Counted from the stretch's first letter, positions 1 through 11,470 are shown. The stretch is DNA of 64,000 nucleotides from Leptidea sinapis (GCF_905404315.1 NC_066287.1:1364001-1428000); one strand, 5' to 3'. Notes: a model not told the origin generated them from the letters alone. A program made the numbers and translations.

Positions 1-115
1 GTACCGTAAAAATCGGTCCAGCCATTTCAGAGGTTAGCCGGAATAAACAGACATACAAAAATTGTAAATAATGGTTATTTCAATATTACTCAACTTTTAT
101 TTGTATGTGTATAGA
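1..115 (-). mobile_element. Helitron-like non-autonomous element, cut by window edge
   Basis: This is the 5' part of a roughly 330-bp repeat whose complete copy is at 9797-10126; both share the segment 'atcggtccagccatttcag' and the end 'gtatagat'. Read on the minus strand the element starts A|TCTATACA, the A|TC start expected for Helitrons. Its 3' end lies outside the window. Assignment to Helitrons is inference from the complete copies. Confidence 0.55.
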
Positions 116-523
116 TGTATAGACTTTAGAAACTATTTTTTTTTTCGAACTGACTGTATATTACGTTTATTGACTATTCTACATTACTCGATTTGTTTTA
201 GTCATTAAATACGTGGTGTTTATTGAGCGCTGAGTAGAGAAGTCATAGACAGTATTAGACATTTTGAATTGAATGTTTCAACTTTCGATCGAGTAAAAAA
301 CGGGTATGCGTAAATAAATAATAGTATTATGTGAACCTTTAATCTTCAGCGAAATCCGATTTTCCAATGACAGGGCCATCGACCAAGGAGCAAATCTGAC
401 TTACAATTGACCGGTTTTTATTACTTTTTTCATCATTTCACAACTACAGAGATACCGGGTTTTGCTGTTTTACTGCTCATTCAATCTACCTCCACATACC
501 GCTTTTATATTATATAGATTTTA

Positions 524-1503
524 TACGTCTAGATGGACTGTGACAGCTGTGAAAACGCCGAAAAAAATATGGTGTGACAGTTAACCTCATCTGAGCAATG
601 CAATTAAAACCGACTAAATTGAAATATTAAGATCTTAATTATGCAAGTAAAATATAATAAGTTAATTATTGTATCGTTGTATAGTTATATTCATAATTCT
701 CTTTGTATTACACGTTTTTTATTAGCTTCACCTGTATGTATGTTTGTTTGTAACTGACTTGTTTGGGCGCGATTTCCACCCACTTTAAACGGCCAGTTTT
801 CGTTCAAACTTCGTAGATCTATCGAGGAACGATGACAATACAATAATTTGATAAAATTATTCCATTTTACAATTTGAAAAATAAGATTTTTGTTAATTTA
901 TATCATTTTCATCTATCAGGCAGTTTGTTATCGTCTATTTTTTTATTTTGTTTATAAGGCAGGAATTGATTTTAATTTTAAATTTCAACCATTATCTTTC
1001 ATCGATTAATCTAATGTTAGGCCAAAAACATTTTTTAATTCAACAATGCAAATGATACCTAGTATTAAAAAAACAAGCATAAATAAACCAAACTAAAAAG
1101 CGTAATTAAAGTAAACGTAAAAAAAACTATTTTTAGCTACTATTTTATGTTTAAAATAGAAATGTAATTAAGTCATTTTTCATCATCATTTTTGTTTAAC
1201 TATTCATTTCTTTAATTTATTAAGTTTAATTGTTCAACTTTGTTATGCTTATCGCACTATTGTAAATGTTGTTTACACCTGTTAAGATATGTCTGATTGT
1301 ACTATCATTTGTGTACTTGCTAAAATTTTAATTGTACAATAATGTGTATTTGGTGTAAGTATCTAAAAAATAAATAAAATGCACGCACACTAACACAAAG
1401 TGATACAAATCGCGAGTGTAAGATGAGCTTGTCACACTATAATAATAAACCTGGCCCATTTTCATCAATTTTCTAGCAGCAAGAGGCACTATCTAGACGT
1501 GTA
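524..1503 (+). repeat. Dispersed repeat 'B', split by an insertion
   Basis: A repeat of about 200 bp starts 'tacgtctagatggactgtga' and ends near 'tctagacgt', so its tips are short inverted repeats. Other copies start near 8616, 38098 and 40013. In this copy the sequence breaks after 'gagcaatgca' at 602 and resumes at 1378 with 'aatgcacgcacac'. The family is non-coding; its class is unknown to me, though the inverted tips suggest a MITE. Confidence 0.65.
603..1377 (+). mobile_element. 775-bp retroposed insert in repeat B, 6-bp TSD
   Basis: The insert is flanked by the duplicated hexamer aatgca (597-602 and 1378-1383) and ends in an A-rich tail, 'aaaaaataaataaa'. A target duplication plus an A-rich 3' end are the marks of target-primed retroposition in plus orientation. 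I see no convincing coding frame in it, so it may be the 3' UTR of a truncated non-LTR element or a SINE-like unit. Confidence 0.6.
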
Positions 1504-1738
1504 ATTAATTATCTAAGCAAATATGAATACAGAGATATGTACTAATTGTCAGCATTTAAAATCAAAAATAGGAACATATTGTAATCCATTCTACTTTAAA
1601 TCACAAGTTGACCTAGCATATCAACTTAAGCCCGCGTTTTATGGCGCGAAATTTTCCTCTATTGTAAGAATTAATAGGTGCATAAGTATGCAATTACAAT
1701 TAGTATTTTCTTTGATTGACGCGAGTGTTACACTTTTA

Positions 1739-1915
1739 AATAAAACACTTTTAATGGATTAAAACGCATATAATTGTAACAGTCCCCCTGAAAACGAGAT
1801 CTGGAAAGGTCTTGAAACGTCGGTTAACTGATATAAAAATGTAACTTTAACGCAAAAATCTAATGTAAAAACAGTTACAATTACACGCGTTTTAATCCTT
1901 CAAAAGTGTTTTATT
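1739..1915. mobile_element. Fold-back MITE with about 42-bp inverted ends
   Basis: Left arm 1739-1780 and right arm 1874-1915 are reverse complements at about 38 of 42 positions ('aataaaacactttt' against 'aaaagtgttttatt'). The loop holds a 'gaaacgtcggttaact' block that recurs as 'gttaatccgacgtttc' at 13575-13592. The two-arm design fits a short non-autonomous DNA transposon. A related copy at 11.4-13.7 kb is split by a retroelement. Confidence 0.7.
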
Positions 1916-2081
1916 CAATTACAATTAATTATTATTATGTTATTACAAAATTGTATTATATAACAAATCATTAGCATGATTTATTATATAATAATTATTG
2001 CATATTTAATTTGTAACAAATGTATTGTTACAAATTAAATTTGTATAAAAAGTGTGTTGCCTCTTTGTATGTGTATGTTCT

Positions 2082-2103
2082 TGTGTGTGTGTGTGTGTGT
2101 GTG
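2082..2103 (+). repeat. (GT)n microsatellite
   Basis: About eleven uninterrupted GT units. The minus-strand reading gives a histidine/threonine-rich ORF that is an artefact of the repeat. Confidence 0.9.
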
Positions 2104-2516
2104 CCTTCGTGTGTACATTTTCTTGAAGGTGCCAGAGTCGTAACGGTATTTGATTCCACAAAATGACTGTGCCCAAAACCGGCTCCAAAAATCTTGTCCC
2201 CATCTACCAATATGTCATTCGAAAATATAATAATGCTTACAATGCCTAAAATGATCTATGTTGTTGCACAACAACAATCATTTCAAGATTTGTGAATGTC
2301 GAATATGTATATCCGTTTGCTCAATAATCTAGGCCAAAGCCCGACGTATTTTCCCCTTATAGAAGTTTCATTACGAAAATTTGCTTGAATCATTGTTGGG
2401 TGTTGAGTGTTGAAATTGTGGATTTTTTAATAGCAGTTTGCTTTAAGGTGTGTGTGAAATCGTTAGTTGCCTATTAAAGTAGTGAATATATTATGTTTCA
2501 CCAACCACAACAAAAA

Positions 2517-2765
2517 TCACCGCATAGCCCAAATGATTGCAAAACTGAAGTGGCAGTCTGCAGGGCACTTAGTTTCCCGGACAGATGGCCGGTGGGGCAA
2601 TACAGACTTTATTGGTAGGCCCCCACAAGTTGGACTGACTTTCTGGTCAAGGTCGCCGGAATATGTTGGATGAGGGCAGCGCAGGACTGATCGTCGTGTA
2701 GATCTCTGGGGGAGGCCTTTGTCCAGCAATGGACGTCATCCGGATGAAATTATGATAATGTTATG
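2517..2765 (+). pseudogene. RTE-type retroelement ORF2 3' fragment
   Basis: The plus strand encodes IAQMIAKLKWQSAGHLV and then RTDGRWG, matching the ORF2 C-terminus of RTE-type elements, also present at 35880-36301. It ends with 'ggaggcctttgtccagcaatgg' followed by an ATG/ATA-rich tail. The frame is broken soon after RWG. It is a 5'-truncated dead copy. Confidence 0.7.
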
Positions 2766-2798
2766 TTTAGTTAGCATTATTACAAAGTACGCACAATA

Positions 2799-3083
2799 GT
2801 CTAGCAATTTAATCTTTTTTGAATTATATAAATATTATAGATGAAACCATAAATTATATTTTTAGTTCTATTTTCTTCTTGAAAGGGGCAACATTACATG
2901 TTTGTTGTCTGTTTCACTGACTTCCATCATCTGTTTTCATATCATCCTTTTGTTACGAAGATCCACAGGAGTTAAATAATCGATAGGTATTTACCGGCGC
3001 AAAGGAACCTCGTCGTAAGAAAGGTGTTTTAATAAACAGAGTTGTTTACAAAAACATGTTTTCTCCTTTTTTACTAAGTAGAA
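2799..3083 (+). repeat. Direct repeat unit, copy 1
   Basis: This 285-bp segment is repeated in the same orientation at 3890-4392 with roughly 90% identity by eye (shared block 'aaaggaacctcgtcgtaaga'). It is non-coding. Either two copies of one dispersed family landed 1.1 kb apart or the segment was locally duplicated. Confidence 0.7.
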
Positions 3084-3204
3084 CATTCAAGGATATTCGA
3101 GACTTCATTCAGTAACTGAGCGATAGAGTGAAAAGTCTGGGGGTTAACTATAACAAGCGATAAAAGTGATTCATGATGACTATGAGTAGTTAATAAGTTA
3201 TTTA

Positions 3205-3665
3205 GTTTAGCTGGGCACCTCTACTTTGGGTTATTGTGCGTTTCCATTCGAATTCTTTCTCCAAGCAGACCACATCATGCGAGAGGTCTAGCAGTCTTTT
3301 TAAATTGCTACAGGCATCAAAAAGCGATGCTAGAGATCGGAGGATTTGTGCCATTTGTTCGGCCACGCTCCTGCACGCTACAAGCACGTGTTGTAGCGTT
3401 TCTTATGACTTCATGCATTCTCCGCATAGGGGGCTGTCTTTCACACCTTTGGTAGATAAAAGCTTGTTTAAGGGACAGTGGCCAGTGATAACGCCTACAA
3501 TTTTGTTTATTCAGTCCCTGTGTAGTCTGATCAGGTTGCGGCAAACCTCGTTAATGACGCTGGAACTGCACTTATTTGTATGCCTCCATTCTTTACTGTT
3601 TCTCTCTTCTTTTAGATGTGTTTCTTCCGAGTTTTGCGTAGCCACTTTTTGATTTGGGCTTGAGG
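3205..3665 (-). pseudogene. RNase H-class non-LTR element, ORF2 C-terminal relic
   Basis: Read on the minus strand, several frames give pieces of the tail that follows RNase H in I/Jockey-type ORF2 proteins: LNKLLSTKGVKDSPLCGECM, then ETLQHVLVACRSVAEQMAQI. The C-x2-C...H...C arrangement is the usual terminal zinc motif. Stops and frameshifts are frequent, so it is an old fossil. It sits between the two direct-repeat units. Confidence 0.6.
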
Positions 3666-3889
3666 TATTTCTTAGCATAAGCCCAGCATTATTGCAGCTG
3701 TCACATGACCATAAAAAAGCTTAAAGATATTGCTAAGCTAACACTCAACCAAGTTTTAAGTGAGTAAAGTCTGAGAAAAGTCTTAAGTACGCTCTATAGA
3801 CCTAAGCTTAAGTTAGTTAGTAGGCGAAGTTCAGTTAGCAGTTTTTTAAAGTATAATAGACTATTCGTTCATATATTAGTCATACCCAG

Positions 3890-4392
3890 AATGGTCAAGC
3901 TATTTAATCCTTTTTTAAATTATGTAAATATTATAGATGAAACCATAAATTATATTTTTAGTTCCATTTTTTTCTTGAAAGGGGCAACATTGCATGTTTG
4001 CTGTCCTGACTTCCATCATCTATTTTCATATCATTCTTTTGTTACGAAGATCTACAAGAGTTAAGTAATGGATAGGTATTTAACGGCGCAAAGGAACCTC
4101 GTCGTAAGAAAGGTGCTGTTTTACGGCTGTTTTCAATAACCTATCTATCCTTAGCTTAACTAGTTTACTAGAGGTAAGACAAATCTATCCTTTGACGATT
4201 GCTTACATTTGAATAACCAATCGACATAAAGCATTGGACTTTAGCTATACTGGACATAACTATGGATAGATAAGATCTTGTAACTAAACAGTGACAGCCA
4301 TGTATCCGTAACTAGCGATACGTTAATGAAAACGGCCGTTAATCTACAGAGTTGTTTACAAAAACATGTTTTCTTCTTTTGTACTAAGCAGA
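3890..4392 (+). repeat. Direct repeat unit, copy 2, interrupted by a MITE
   Basis: This is the same unit as 2799-3083, split after 'cgtcgtaagaaaggtg' by the 215-bp MITE at 4124-4338 and continued by 'acagagttgtttacaaaaac'. Copy 1 is the empty-site control, showing that the MITE arrived after the two copies existed. Confidence 0.75.
4124..4338. mobile_element. PIF/Harbinger-like MITE with TTA duplication
   Basis: The ends are inverted repeats: cggctgttttcaataac at 4124-4140 and its near reverse complement at 4322-4338 (15 of 17). The trinucleotide TTA lies on both sides (4121-4123, 4339-4341). A 3-bp TWA duplication is typical of PIF/Harbinger elements; the superfamily is inferred from that alone. 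No transposase is encoded. Confidence 0.7.
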
Positions 4393-4712
4393 CCAGGATT
4401 AGCCTAGGTTAGTAAGGTTCGAAAAATTATATTAGGAATTAATCCAGCCAAAGTCACCAGTTTGTTTATAAAAGTGTGATTGTAACAAAATATCTCTGTG
4501 CTTAAAACACAAGCCTCTGTTATTTAATGTGCCGATAGCGCCTCGTAAATTACATAAGTTGTTATCTGTTACAATGTTATTACTTAATAAATTACGACCA
4601 ACAGATAAAATATCACTACCTGTTTCCGTTCACACTTGTTTTATGACTTGGTTCGATAATACAGTTACATTTTTTATGAAAAAAGACAAACATATCGCCC
4701 ACTATTTTTTTT

Positions 4713-4950
4713 TAGCCGACTTCAAAAGGAGGAGGTTCTCAATTCGTCGGTTTGTTTTTTTTTTATGTTTGTTACCTCAGTATTTTCGACTGGGTGTTCG
4801 ATTCCAAAAATAGCAATAATCGTAACTAGAATTAGATAACTTAATTAGATTGTATAAAAATACGCAATATTTTTTATACTTTTTAGTGCATATTATATCT
4901 ATTCTTTTGGAATAGTGTTTTTATAATCGGTTGTTTTTTTGTTATTTATT
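4713..4950 (+). repeat. Lepidopteran 'ccgacttcaaaaggaggagg' repeat
   Basis: The unit opens with 'gccgacttcaaaaggaggag' and closes with 'ataatcggttgtttttttg'. Partial copies are at 14600-14850 (internal part and 3' end) and 53549-53585 (5' end). The tips are roughly complementary (gccgacttc, gaagtcggt), suggesting a MITE. It is non-coding. Confidence 0.55.
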
Positions 4951-4979
4951 TTTTATTTTTGACACATTTTTTATATTAG

Positions 4980-5085
4980 TATATCATCCCACTATCTGGA
5001 TGTGTTTCTTCCACATACAAACAAGCTGTGGAATCAGCTTCCTTGAGCAGTGTTTTGCATGCAGTATCGTCCTGGAAATACAAGG
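4980..5085 (+). pseudogene. CR1-like ORF2 C-terminal scrap
   Basis: The nucleotide sequence from 'tatcatcccactatctggatg' to 'gtatcgtcctggaaatac' matches the 3' part of the CR1-like family seen in longer form at 37525-37910 and 59985-60780. The coding frame is shifted and no functional product is possible. Confidence 0.6.
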
Positions 5086-5139
5086 GAGAGCTCACTCCAA
5101 AAGTCAAGCAAATGTAAAAAAAATTACCTCTTTTTGACT

Positions 5140-6078
5140 TTAAATATGTTTTACATGAGATCTATTCCAGAAATCAAATTTCTTAAATGTTCGTTTATGT
5201 GATTGATTGTCCCGAAACAGTAGGACTGATTTTAACGAGATCTTTAATAACAGATATCCCATGTTTTAAAGCGAAAGCGTAGGCATCAATATTAAAAAAA
5301 AAATTAAAACCTATGAAATTGTAAACAAAATCCGATAGAAACTCGTTGCTCGTTAGAAGACGATCTTGGAAGTATCAAAAGATATCGTAGCGTTGTACCG
5401 CGGAACTATAAAATATGAAAAATATTTTCTAAAGCAGTAATCGCGTTAATATCGAATGTTAACGCATAAGCAAATAGTGAAAGGTGACGTCGGAAGAGCG
5501 GCTATTGCGGAAACCGTAAGCCAACTCGATACTGTCGCTTGGTACAAGTTGTAACATGTAGCGATTTTAATTATTTTTTTTTAAACTCATTCAATCTTGT
5601 AAGGAAATCAGTTCTAAACAGTCAAAAAACTAGTACATGCTAGAAACAGGACAGAAGTGAAAACTTAATCAAGGCATTATTGTTTTATTATATTTTTTTA
5701 TATGATTGTAATTGGAAAACTTACAGCTAAATGCAACAATAGTTAGGAAAATATTCACATAAAAGGCTATTTACAAGTTTTCACAGATATTTACTAGCTT
5801 ATTATAAAATAAATGATTACTAGACTAATATAAACAAATCGAAGATAAGAAAATCGAATCTAGCGATATGGTAAGTAAGATTCGTTAGTTTATTTATATA
5901 AGAATGTTAATCTATTATACATAAAAATGTAATACTTAAACGGATGTGCATCTACACGCACGTGTTCAATAATGACATTTATTGAACACTATTTTGCTTA
6001 TTCATATACTCTTCAGTCTACAATATTTTATACTTAATACATGTAATAAATATATATTAATTCTAATTTAACTTATTA
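5140..6078. other. AT-rich non-coding stretch
   Basis: I see no gene, long inverted repeat or recognised repeat here. A slightly GC-richer patch at 5340-5550 has no sustained frame on either strand. Confidence 0.5.
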
Positions 6079-6398
6079 TCTAATATATACAATTCTCAAG
6101 TCGCGGTGTTTGTAGTTAAACTCTTTCGAAACGGCTTGACCGATTCTCATGAAATTTTGAGTGCATATTGGGTTGGTCTGAGAATCGGACAACATCTATT
6201 TTTCATCCCCCTAAATGTTAAGGGTGGTCCACGCCTATTTTTTTTTTTAATTTTTTTATATATTTTTTTAAATTTGTTATATTATGAGTCAGCATTAAAA
6301 AATACATACAACTTCAAATTTTCATCCAACTACGATCAACAGTTACTTTTGTTTCGCGATTTTAATATCGGCAATACTACGTTTGCTGGGTCAGCTAG
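6079..6398 (+). mobile_element. Helitron-like non-autonomous element, 320 bp
   Basis: The element starts A|TCTAATATATAC and ends GCTGGGTCAGCTAG|T. The A|TC start, the CTRR-type (CTAG) end, a small stem just upstream (gcaa...ttgc) and insertion between A and T are Helitron hallmarks. The interior 'cgaaacggcttgaccgattc' is a block I know from common lepidopteran repeats. It encodes no Rep/helicase. Confidence 0.6.
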
Positions 6399-6399
6399 T

Positions 6400-7835
6400 G
6401 TTATATAAATTTAGGCGTTGTTGTCGATATTATTTGAAAAATATTTTGCTGAGCTGGTGTTTTCATTTCTTTACCGTTGTATTAAATAAATCTATATCTA
6501 TGTTACAGTCTTTAACAATGTCATTATAATATATTATTATTACTTGAAGAGGATGGCTATCGCAAGTGGACATAGAAAGCCGGTTCATATGCAAAATCTG
6601 CAAGATTTTCATTTTGCTGGTACTGCTCAAGTAAGATTTAATCAGCGGTACTTTCCCTTCCTCTTCCTTTTTGGAGTTATCCTCTTTATGCACGCTTTAC
6701 TTGGGGAGTTTGAGAGGGAGATATAAGTTAGTGAAGAAAAAAAGAGAGAAAGTTAGGCTTAGTATATTACTGTAGAGGCAAGAGAGAGCACACATTTTCT
6801 TTCTCTCACAGCCAGCCCAACTATAAGGTTATTGTCTCGGTCTTACAATCAACCATTGTAATAACTTCGATAATCAAAATAATGAATGAATACTATGTAT
6901 ATATATAACATATTATTTATGTATATTAATACATATAATCATATATACATACATATAGATGAAGCAAAAGAAGTTTTACTTCAATCGTATTGACTTAAGC
7001 ACACTCGCTGAATTGATATAATTTTATTTTATTTTCCTCTTTTTGAACATGTTTGGAAAAATGAATATAATTTCGTTAGCAATTTGTAAAACAATTAATG
7101 TGCGGTTGACATTCCTTAGGAGTGAGAAAAAAAGTTTTTATCTAAAGATTTATTCACCATTGTAGAGCTCCTAATCTTTGTCGATCCGTGTCAAGCTATA
7201 TAAAAATGTATTATCAGCAGAGCTGGTTCACATGTTAAAATGGAATTTATTTCCTAAACAAGCATACAAATATTTCAAGTTATGTTCAAACAAAATCTTG
7301 GATTTGACTTTGAAGAGCAAATCCTCATACTAACTTCGATACCTGCTTGTTTTACCAACAATATGGCTGGTCTATCTGCGTATGCTGCAATCTATATCGC
7401 TACACTATTATATTGAGTCAAAACGATCACCATGTCACGCCGCACGATTAAAACTTAGAAACGGTTCAAGCTTATCACTTGGGCCATTGTTGTGAAGCAA
7501 CTAAAATGACATCTTCCGCTGAGTTACGAAACGAAAGAGGAAACCAAGGTCAACACACCACTATTAATAACAAAACGTGATCTATCATTTTATAACCCTG
7601 GCACAAAAGATCATTCAAGTAGGCAGAGATTCATTTTGGTAGCCACAGTTCTTTAAAAAAATATTTTGACAGATAACGTTTTTGGCGCTAAAAGAAAATC
7701 TTTTTATCTATTTGATAATAACCATTTTTCCAAGGCTTACAGCTGCTACAGCGCCAAAAGAATCACTAGAGTGTTGCGCTGCTGTTAAAACTAAGAAATA
7801 AAAGGTGAATCGCGTTTTAGAGTATGCTTCTAACA
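6400..7835. other. Non-coding stretch without recognised elements
   Basis: AT-rich DNA with a short ATATAT tract near 6895-6955. I find no exon with convincing splice sites and no inverted ends. Confidence 0.45.
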
Positions 7836-7997
7836 CCCGGTTTCACCAATGAAAATTCAAACCGAGTTAATTGAAACTCAGTTTTACTAAAACTAGTTCA
7901 AAATTCAAATGCCAGATCTCGATTAAAGACAAAGCGATTCACCAATATATTTTAAACTCGTTCACGTAAACTTAGCTTACATGTCATAAACGATAGA

Positions 7998-8350
7998 ATG
8001 TATCAAATTACTGTCAAAACTGTCACCACAGTGACAGCTCTTGAACGCGATCAAATTATATGTAAAATGTCCAAAATTCGGCGGTCAGCATTTAAACGCC
8101 TTAAGGCTATAACTGCGGGATTATGCAAGTGTGCACTATTGCAAACCTTCTTTGGACACGTATTGAGACGAAGCAGCTAGTCCATAAAACGCCTTATCGT
8201 CCAGGGTAAAATAGAAGGCATAAGACCGCGTGATAGGCCCCCTATGCGATAGAACGATCAGATCAAGTCTGCTGTGGGCAGCCTCGTGCATGAATGCACT
8301 CAACTGACCTATAACAGAGAGAGATGGCGAGAAAAACTAAATATAAATAT
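7998..8350 (+). pseudogene. Non-LTR (RTE-like) ORF2 C-terminal fragment
   Basis: Around 8125-8340 the plus strand reads FFGHVLRRSS, LIVQGKIEGIRPRDRPPMR and, after a stop, NDQIKSAVGSLVHEC then YNRERWREKL. This order (GHV-R, QGKIEG-RP, DQIK, W) is the C-terminal tail of RTE-type ORF2 proteins. In-frame stops show it is dead. The surrounding 7838-8418 segment has weak inverted tips ('ggtttcacca', 'tggtgaaatc') and may be a host MITE. Confidence 0.5.
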
Positions 8351-8615
8351 ACAAGAAATAAACTTAGATCAAATTGTTGTAATCGCGCACTACTTAAATG
8401 GTGAAATCAACCCTTAGAGTCACTGTCAGCCATCTGTCAGCGTATTATAAAGTTTGATCGCCATGAAGGCGACTACATTTAACAGACATTTTGGCTTGAA
8501 GCTGATTTTTCAAACCAAATGCACGACTACCGAATATAAAAAAAGTCTAAAATCCTCAATGATAAAGTTACGGATAATATGTAATTGTATTATGTTTGGA
8601 GTTTTAGCAATTAAA

Positions 8616-8752
8616 ATCTAAACAGACTGTGACAGCTGTGACATACGTCGAAAAAAATAGCGGCGAACGGTTAGCCTCTATTTTCAACGCACGCACGCCA
8701 AAATAAAGTGACATACGTATTGCGAGTGTATGACGTAGCTGTCATGCACTCT
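8616..8752 (+). repeat. Repeat B copy
   Basis: Starts 'agactgtgacagctgtgaca' and includes 'cgcacgcacgccaaaataaa'; compare 524-1503 and 38098-38270. It directly abuts a repeat A fragment at 8755. Confidence 0.6.
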
Positions 8753-8754
8753 TA

Positions 8755-8865
8755 CGTGGGAGGCTCCTTTGCACAGGATGCCGGCTAGATTATGGGTACC
8801 ACAACGGCGCCTTTTTCTGCCGTGAAGCAGTAATGTATAAGCATTACTGTGTTTACATTAGCTAT
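8755..8865 (+). repeat. Repeat A, 5' part
   Basis: Carries the block 'ggctcctttgcacaggatgc' through 'gtgaagcagtaatgtataag'. Longer copies are at 28172-28400, 36968-37225 and (minus) 62605-62880. This copy lacks the 3' half. Confidence 0.7.
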
Positions 8866-9243
8866 TTACGTAAAAGATACATTTTTTTATAATTTATTTT
8901 TTAACTCGACAATGCAATTCACCAGTTGAGGGTCAAGCGTGAAATGTGACGTGGACGGGGGAGGGGTGAAAAAACTTTTAAAAATTGTGTGATTTACGAA
9001 TGTCAAAGTCAAGTTAAAGTAGAAAACATATTATTGACATAAAATCAAGAGATTACTCGTCATCGTCAATCACTAAAAATACAATTCAGATACATACATA
9101 TAATATACACAAAAGTTAAAACATATACATATTTTTAAAATAATGTAATCCACTAAAACAATACAAGGATGAACCATGAAATCCATAAAAAAAACAACTA
9201 TTTAATTCCAAAAGAGAAATACAGAATAAATAAATATAAAGAA

Positions 9244-9440
9244 CGACCCATATAGCCAAGTGGTTAGTGACCCTGCTCACTGAGATAGAGGTCCCGGGTT
9301 CGAATCCCGGTGGGTGCAAACATTTATATGACGACGTTTGTGTTCGAGTCATGCATCTTTATGTGTACCCAATACGTATAGTAAAGGCTAGGCCTAGTTT
9401 TGGGCAAAGATAATTTGTGTAATCTATTTGTTTCAATAGT
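9244..9440 (+). mobile_element. tRNA-derived SINE, copy 1
   Basis: The head is a tRNA-like sequence with an A-box (tagccaagtggttagtg, 9253-9269) and a B-box (gggttcgaatccc, 9297-9309), the split internal promoter of RNA polymerase III. The non-tRNA body ends 'gggcaaagataatttgtgta', matching the second copy at 62157-62410. The shared body shows it is a SINE and not a functional tRNA. Confidence 0.75.
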
Positions 9441-9451
9441 ATATTATTATA

Positions 9452-9775
9452 CTAGCTGACCTGACAGACGTTGTTCTGTAGATAATAAAAAAAATACTGT
9501 TTTATAGGAATTTGCCAATAATATTTCATAACATCAAGAATTATTTCGTAAAAAATGCTCCCTGTTGTTATAATGAAATTGTTTCACAGTGGAACTGTCA
9601 AAACGTGCGTTACTAAATTCTCTCATAGAAAATATGTCCAATCGAAATAAAAAGTATCCTATCTCTCAAGTTGAACTAAACTGCACTCCATGAAGTAATC
9701 CCCATTTAAATCCGTTCATTAGTTTAGGAGTCCATCGCAGACAAAGAACGTGTCACGTAATTTATATATATTAAG
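9452..9775 (-). mobile_element. Helitron-like element, minus orientation
   Basis: The plus-strand left edge 'a|ctagctgacctgacagacg' is the reverse complement of a CTAG|T 3' end preceded by a hairpin (gacaga / ttctgt). The right boundary near 9775 is approximate. No coding capacity. Confidence 0.55.
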
Positions 9776-9796
9776 ATTTTATTATAATATTTTTGA

Positions 9797-10126
9797 CTAG
9801 CTGACCTGGCAAACGTTGTTTTGCCATATTAAATTATTTTAAGAGTTAGACCGTTTTTAGACATTGTAACATTACTTTATCTTTCTAAAATAAAAGATTT
9901 TTTCTAAATAAAAATTTCCTTAGTTATTCCTTATTACATCAGCTACCTGCCAATAACCCCGTCAAAATCGGTCCAGCCATTTCAGAGATTAGCCAGAACA
10001 AACTGACAGACAGACAGACAAAAAATTTCAAATGTGTTATTTTGGTGTATATATATTCATATATATGTAGTAAACAATTATTTCAATATTACAAACAGAC
10101 ATTCCAATTTTATTTATATGTATAGA
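9797..10126 (-). mobile_element. Helitron-like element, complete copy
   Basis: On the minus strand it runs from A|TCTATACATATAA to CTAG|T, with the perfect hairpin ggcaaa-acaacg-tttgcc 7 nt before CTAG. This is the best-preserved example of the family in the window (330 bp) and the reference for copies at 1-115, 9452-9775 and 59141-59449. Confidence 0.65.
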
Positions 10127-10129
10127 TGA

Positions 10130-11470
10130 GTTTGTGTATAGATATAAATTAAACGAACGTCATTCACGTGGGAGCCATTTCTTCTGAACTCTGGGTCAGG
10201 CAGCGACGATTGTCTAAATATATGACAATAGGTGACGTAACGAAATGACAAACGAAAGTGTAACATCCGCTTGGAAGCGCTGTCTGTATCTTTCCATTTG
10301 CAAAGGATGCCAATTCCTTTTACGATTATTTTAATGTTAGAAAGTTTTGGCAATTTCTTAAACCGCTGTTACTTTATTGGACTATTACAGGATACTGCGC
10401 TTTATAACTGATATGCGCGTAACTTTCCGTTACGTTTTAGAGAATATAATTCAAAATATGAAATAGGAATATATTTATTTACCACAGGGAAAGCCAATAA
10501 CCAGTTCGTCAAAGAGGATGTAAATACTACGTAATAAGAGACGGGACTGCCTAAGTCAGAATTGAAATTTTATATATTTATATTTTGTATGAAACGTGCA
10601 GTGATTCGTCATAAGTTTGAAAGAGTAGTAATTACAGTATGGCGATTGGCGACGAAGTATTAGAAGTTGAGTACTTAGAACTGAAACTCAAAATTTTTTT
10701 CATCAAACCCATACGTGTGGGGTAAACCCATACCCATATCTGTGGATTGGTCTTCTAAAATGATATTGAGGTTTCTTATATAATTTTTTTCAAAACTGAA
10801 TAGTTTGCCTTCTAAAATAAGAGAATGATAAAACTAAAAAAATATATGACGTATATTACCTTGCAAACTTCCACCGAAAATTGGTTTGAACGAGATCTAG
10901 TAAGTAATTTTTTTTTAATACGTATAAATGATGAGACCATCGGGTAACCCGTATACTCGTTTTTCCTTTTCTTCCATAAATTAAATAAATACACAAAAAT
11001 TACAAAATACATAACTGTATTTTTTAACTGTAAAAATTACTGTGGTTAATTTTTCCACTACCGGTTAACTAATCTAAGGTTACAGATTCCCTAGACCATG
11101 GCCAAAGGTCAGATGACCGCGGAATCAGTCTTATAGCAGCACATAATGTTGTAACATTATGGTCGCCTCGCTTTCTCGACTGACATAATATGTTACATAC
11201 ACTGCGAACAACATATCCAAACAGACATCTGCGTTTGGAATACAAATTGTTTGACATCAATTAATTGTTATTGGACCATGTTGGTAAACATTGGTTAAGT
11301 AACTGCGGATTTATGTCAGATATATTGTTACTAATATATTAACTAATATATATGGAGATCTCTCTGAATTAAATAAAATATCTACAGGATGTGAAGTTAG
11401 ACGATATAATTAAAGCTACTCCAAAAGTAATTCGCTTAACCGTTTCCGAAGTTGTTGTTAATGTAAAAAG
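10130..11470. other. Non-coding stretch, one repeat block
   Basis: At 10515-10610 the block 'gaggatgtaaatactacgta ... gtatgaaacgtgcagtg' is shared, inverted, with 46755-46880 and in part with 42507-42525, so a dispersed repeat lies here. A 79-residue minus frame at 10114-10353 resembles nothing I know. Confidence 0.45.

Noticed and set aside
1523..1762. 79-residue plus-strand frame
   Set aside because: AT-rich, overlaps the left arm of a fold-back MITE and resembles nothing known.
2006..2210. His/Thr-rich minus-strand frames
   Set aside because: Produced by the GT microsatellite.
9244..9318. Functional tRNA gene
   Set aside because: A- and B-boxes are present, but the sequence continues into a body shared with 62157-62410, so it is a SINE.
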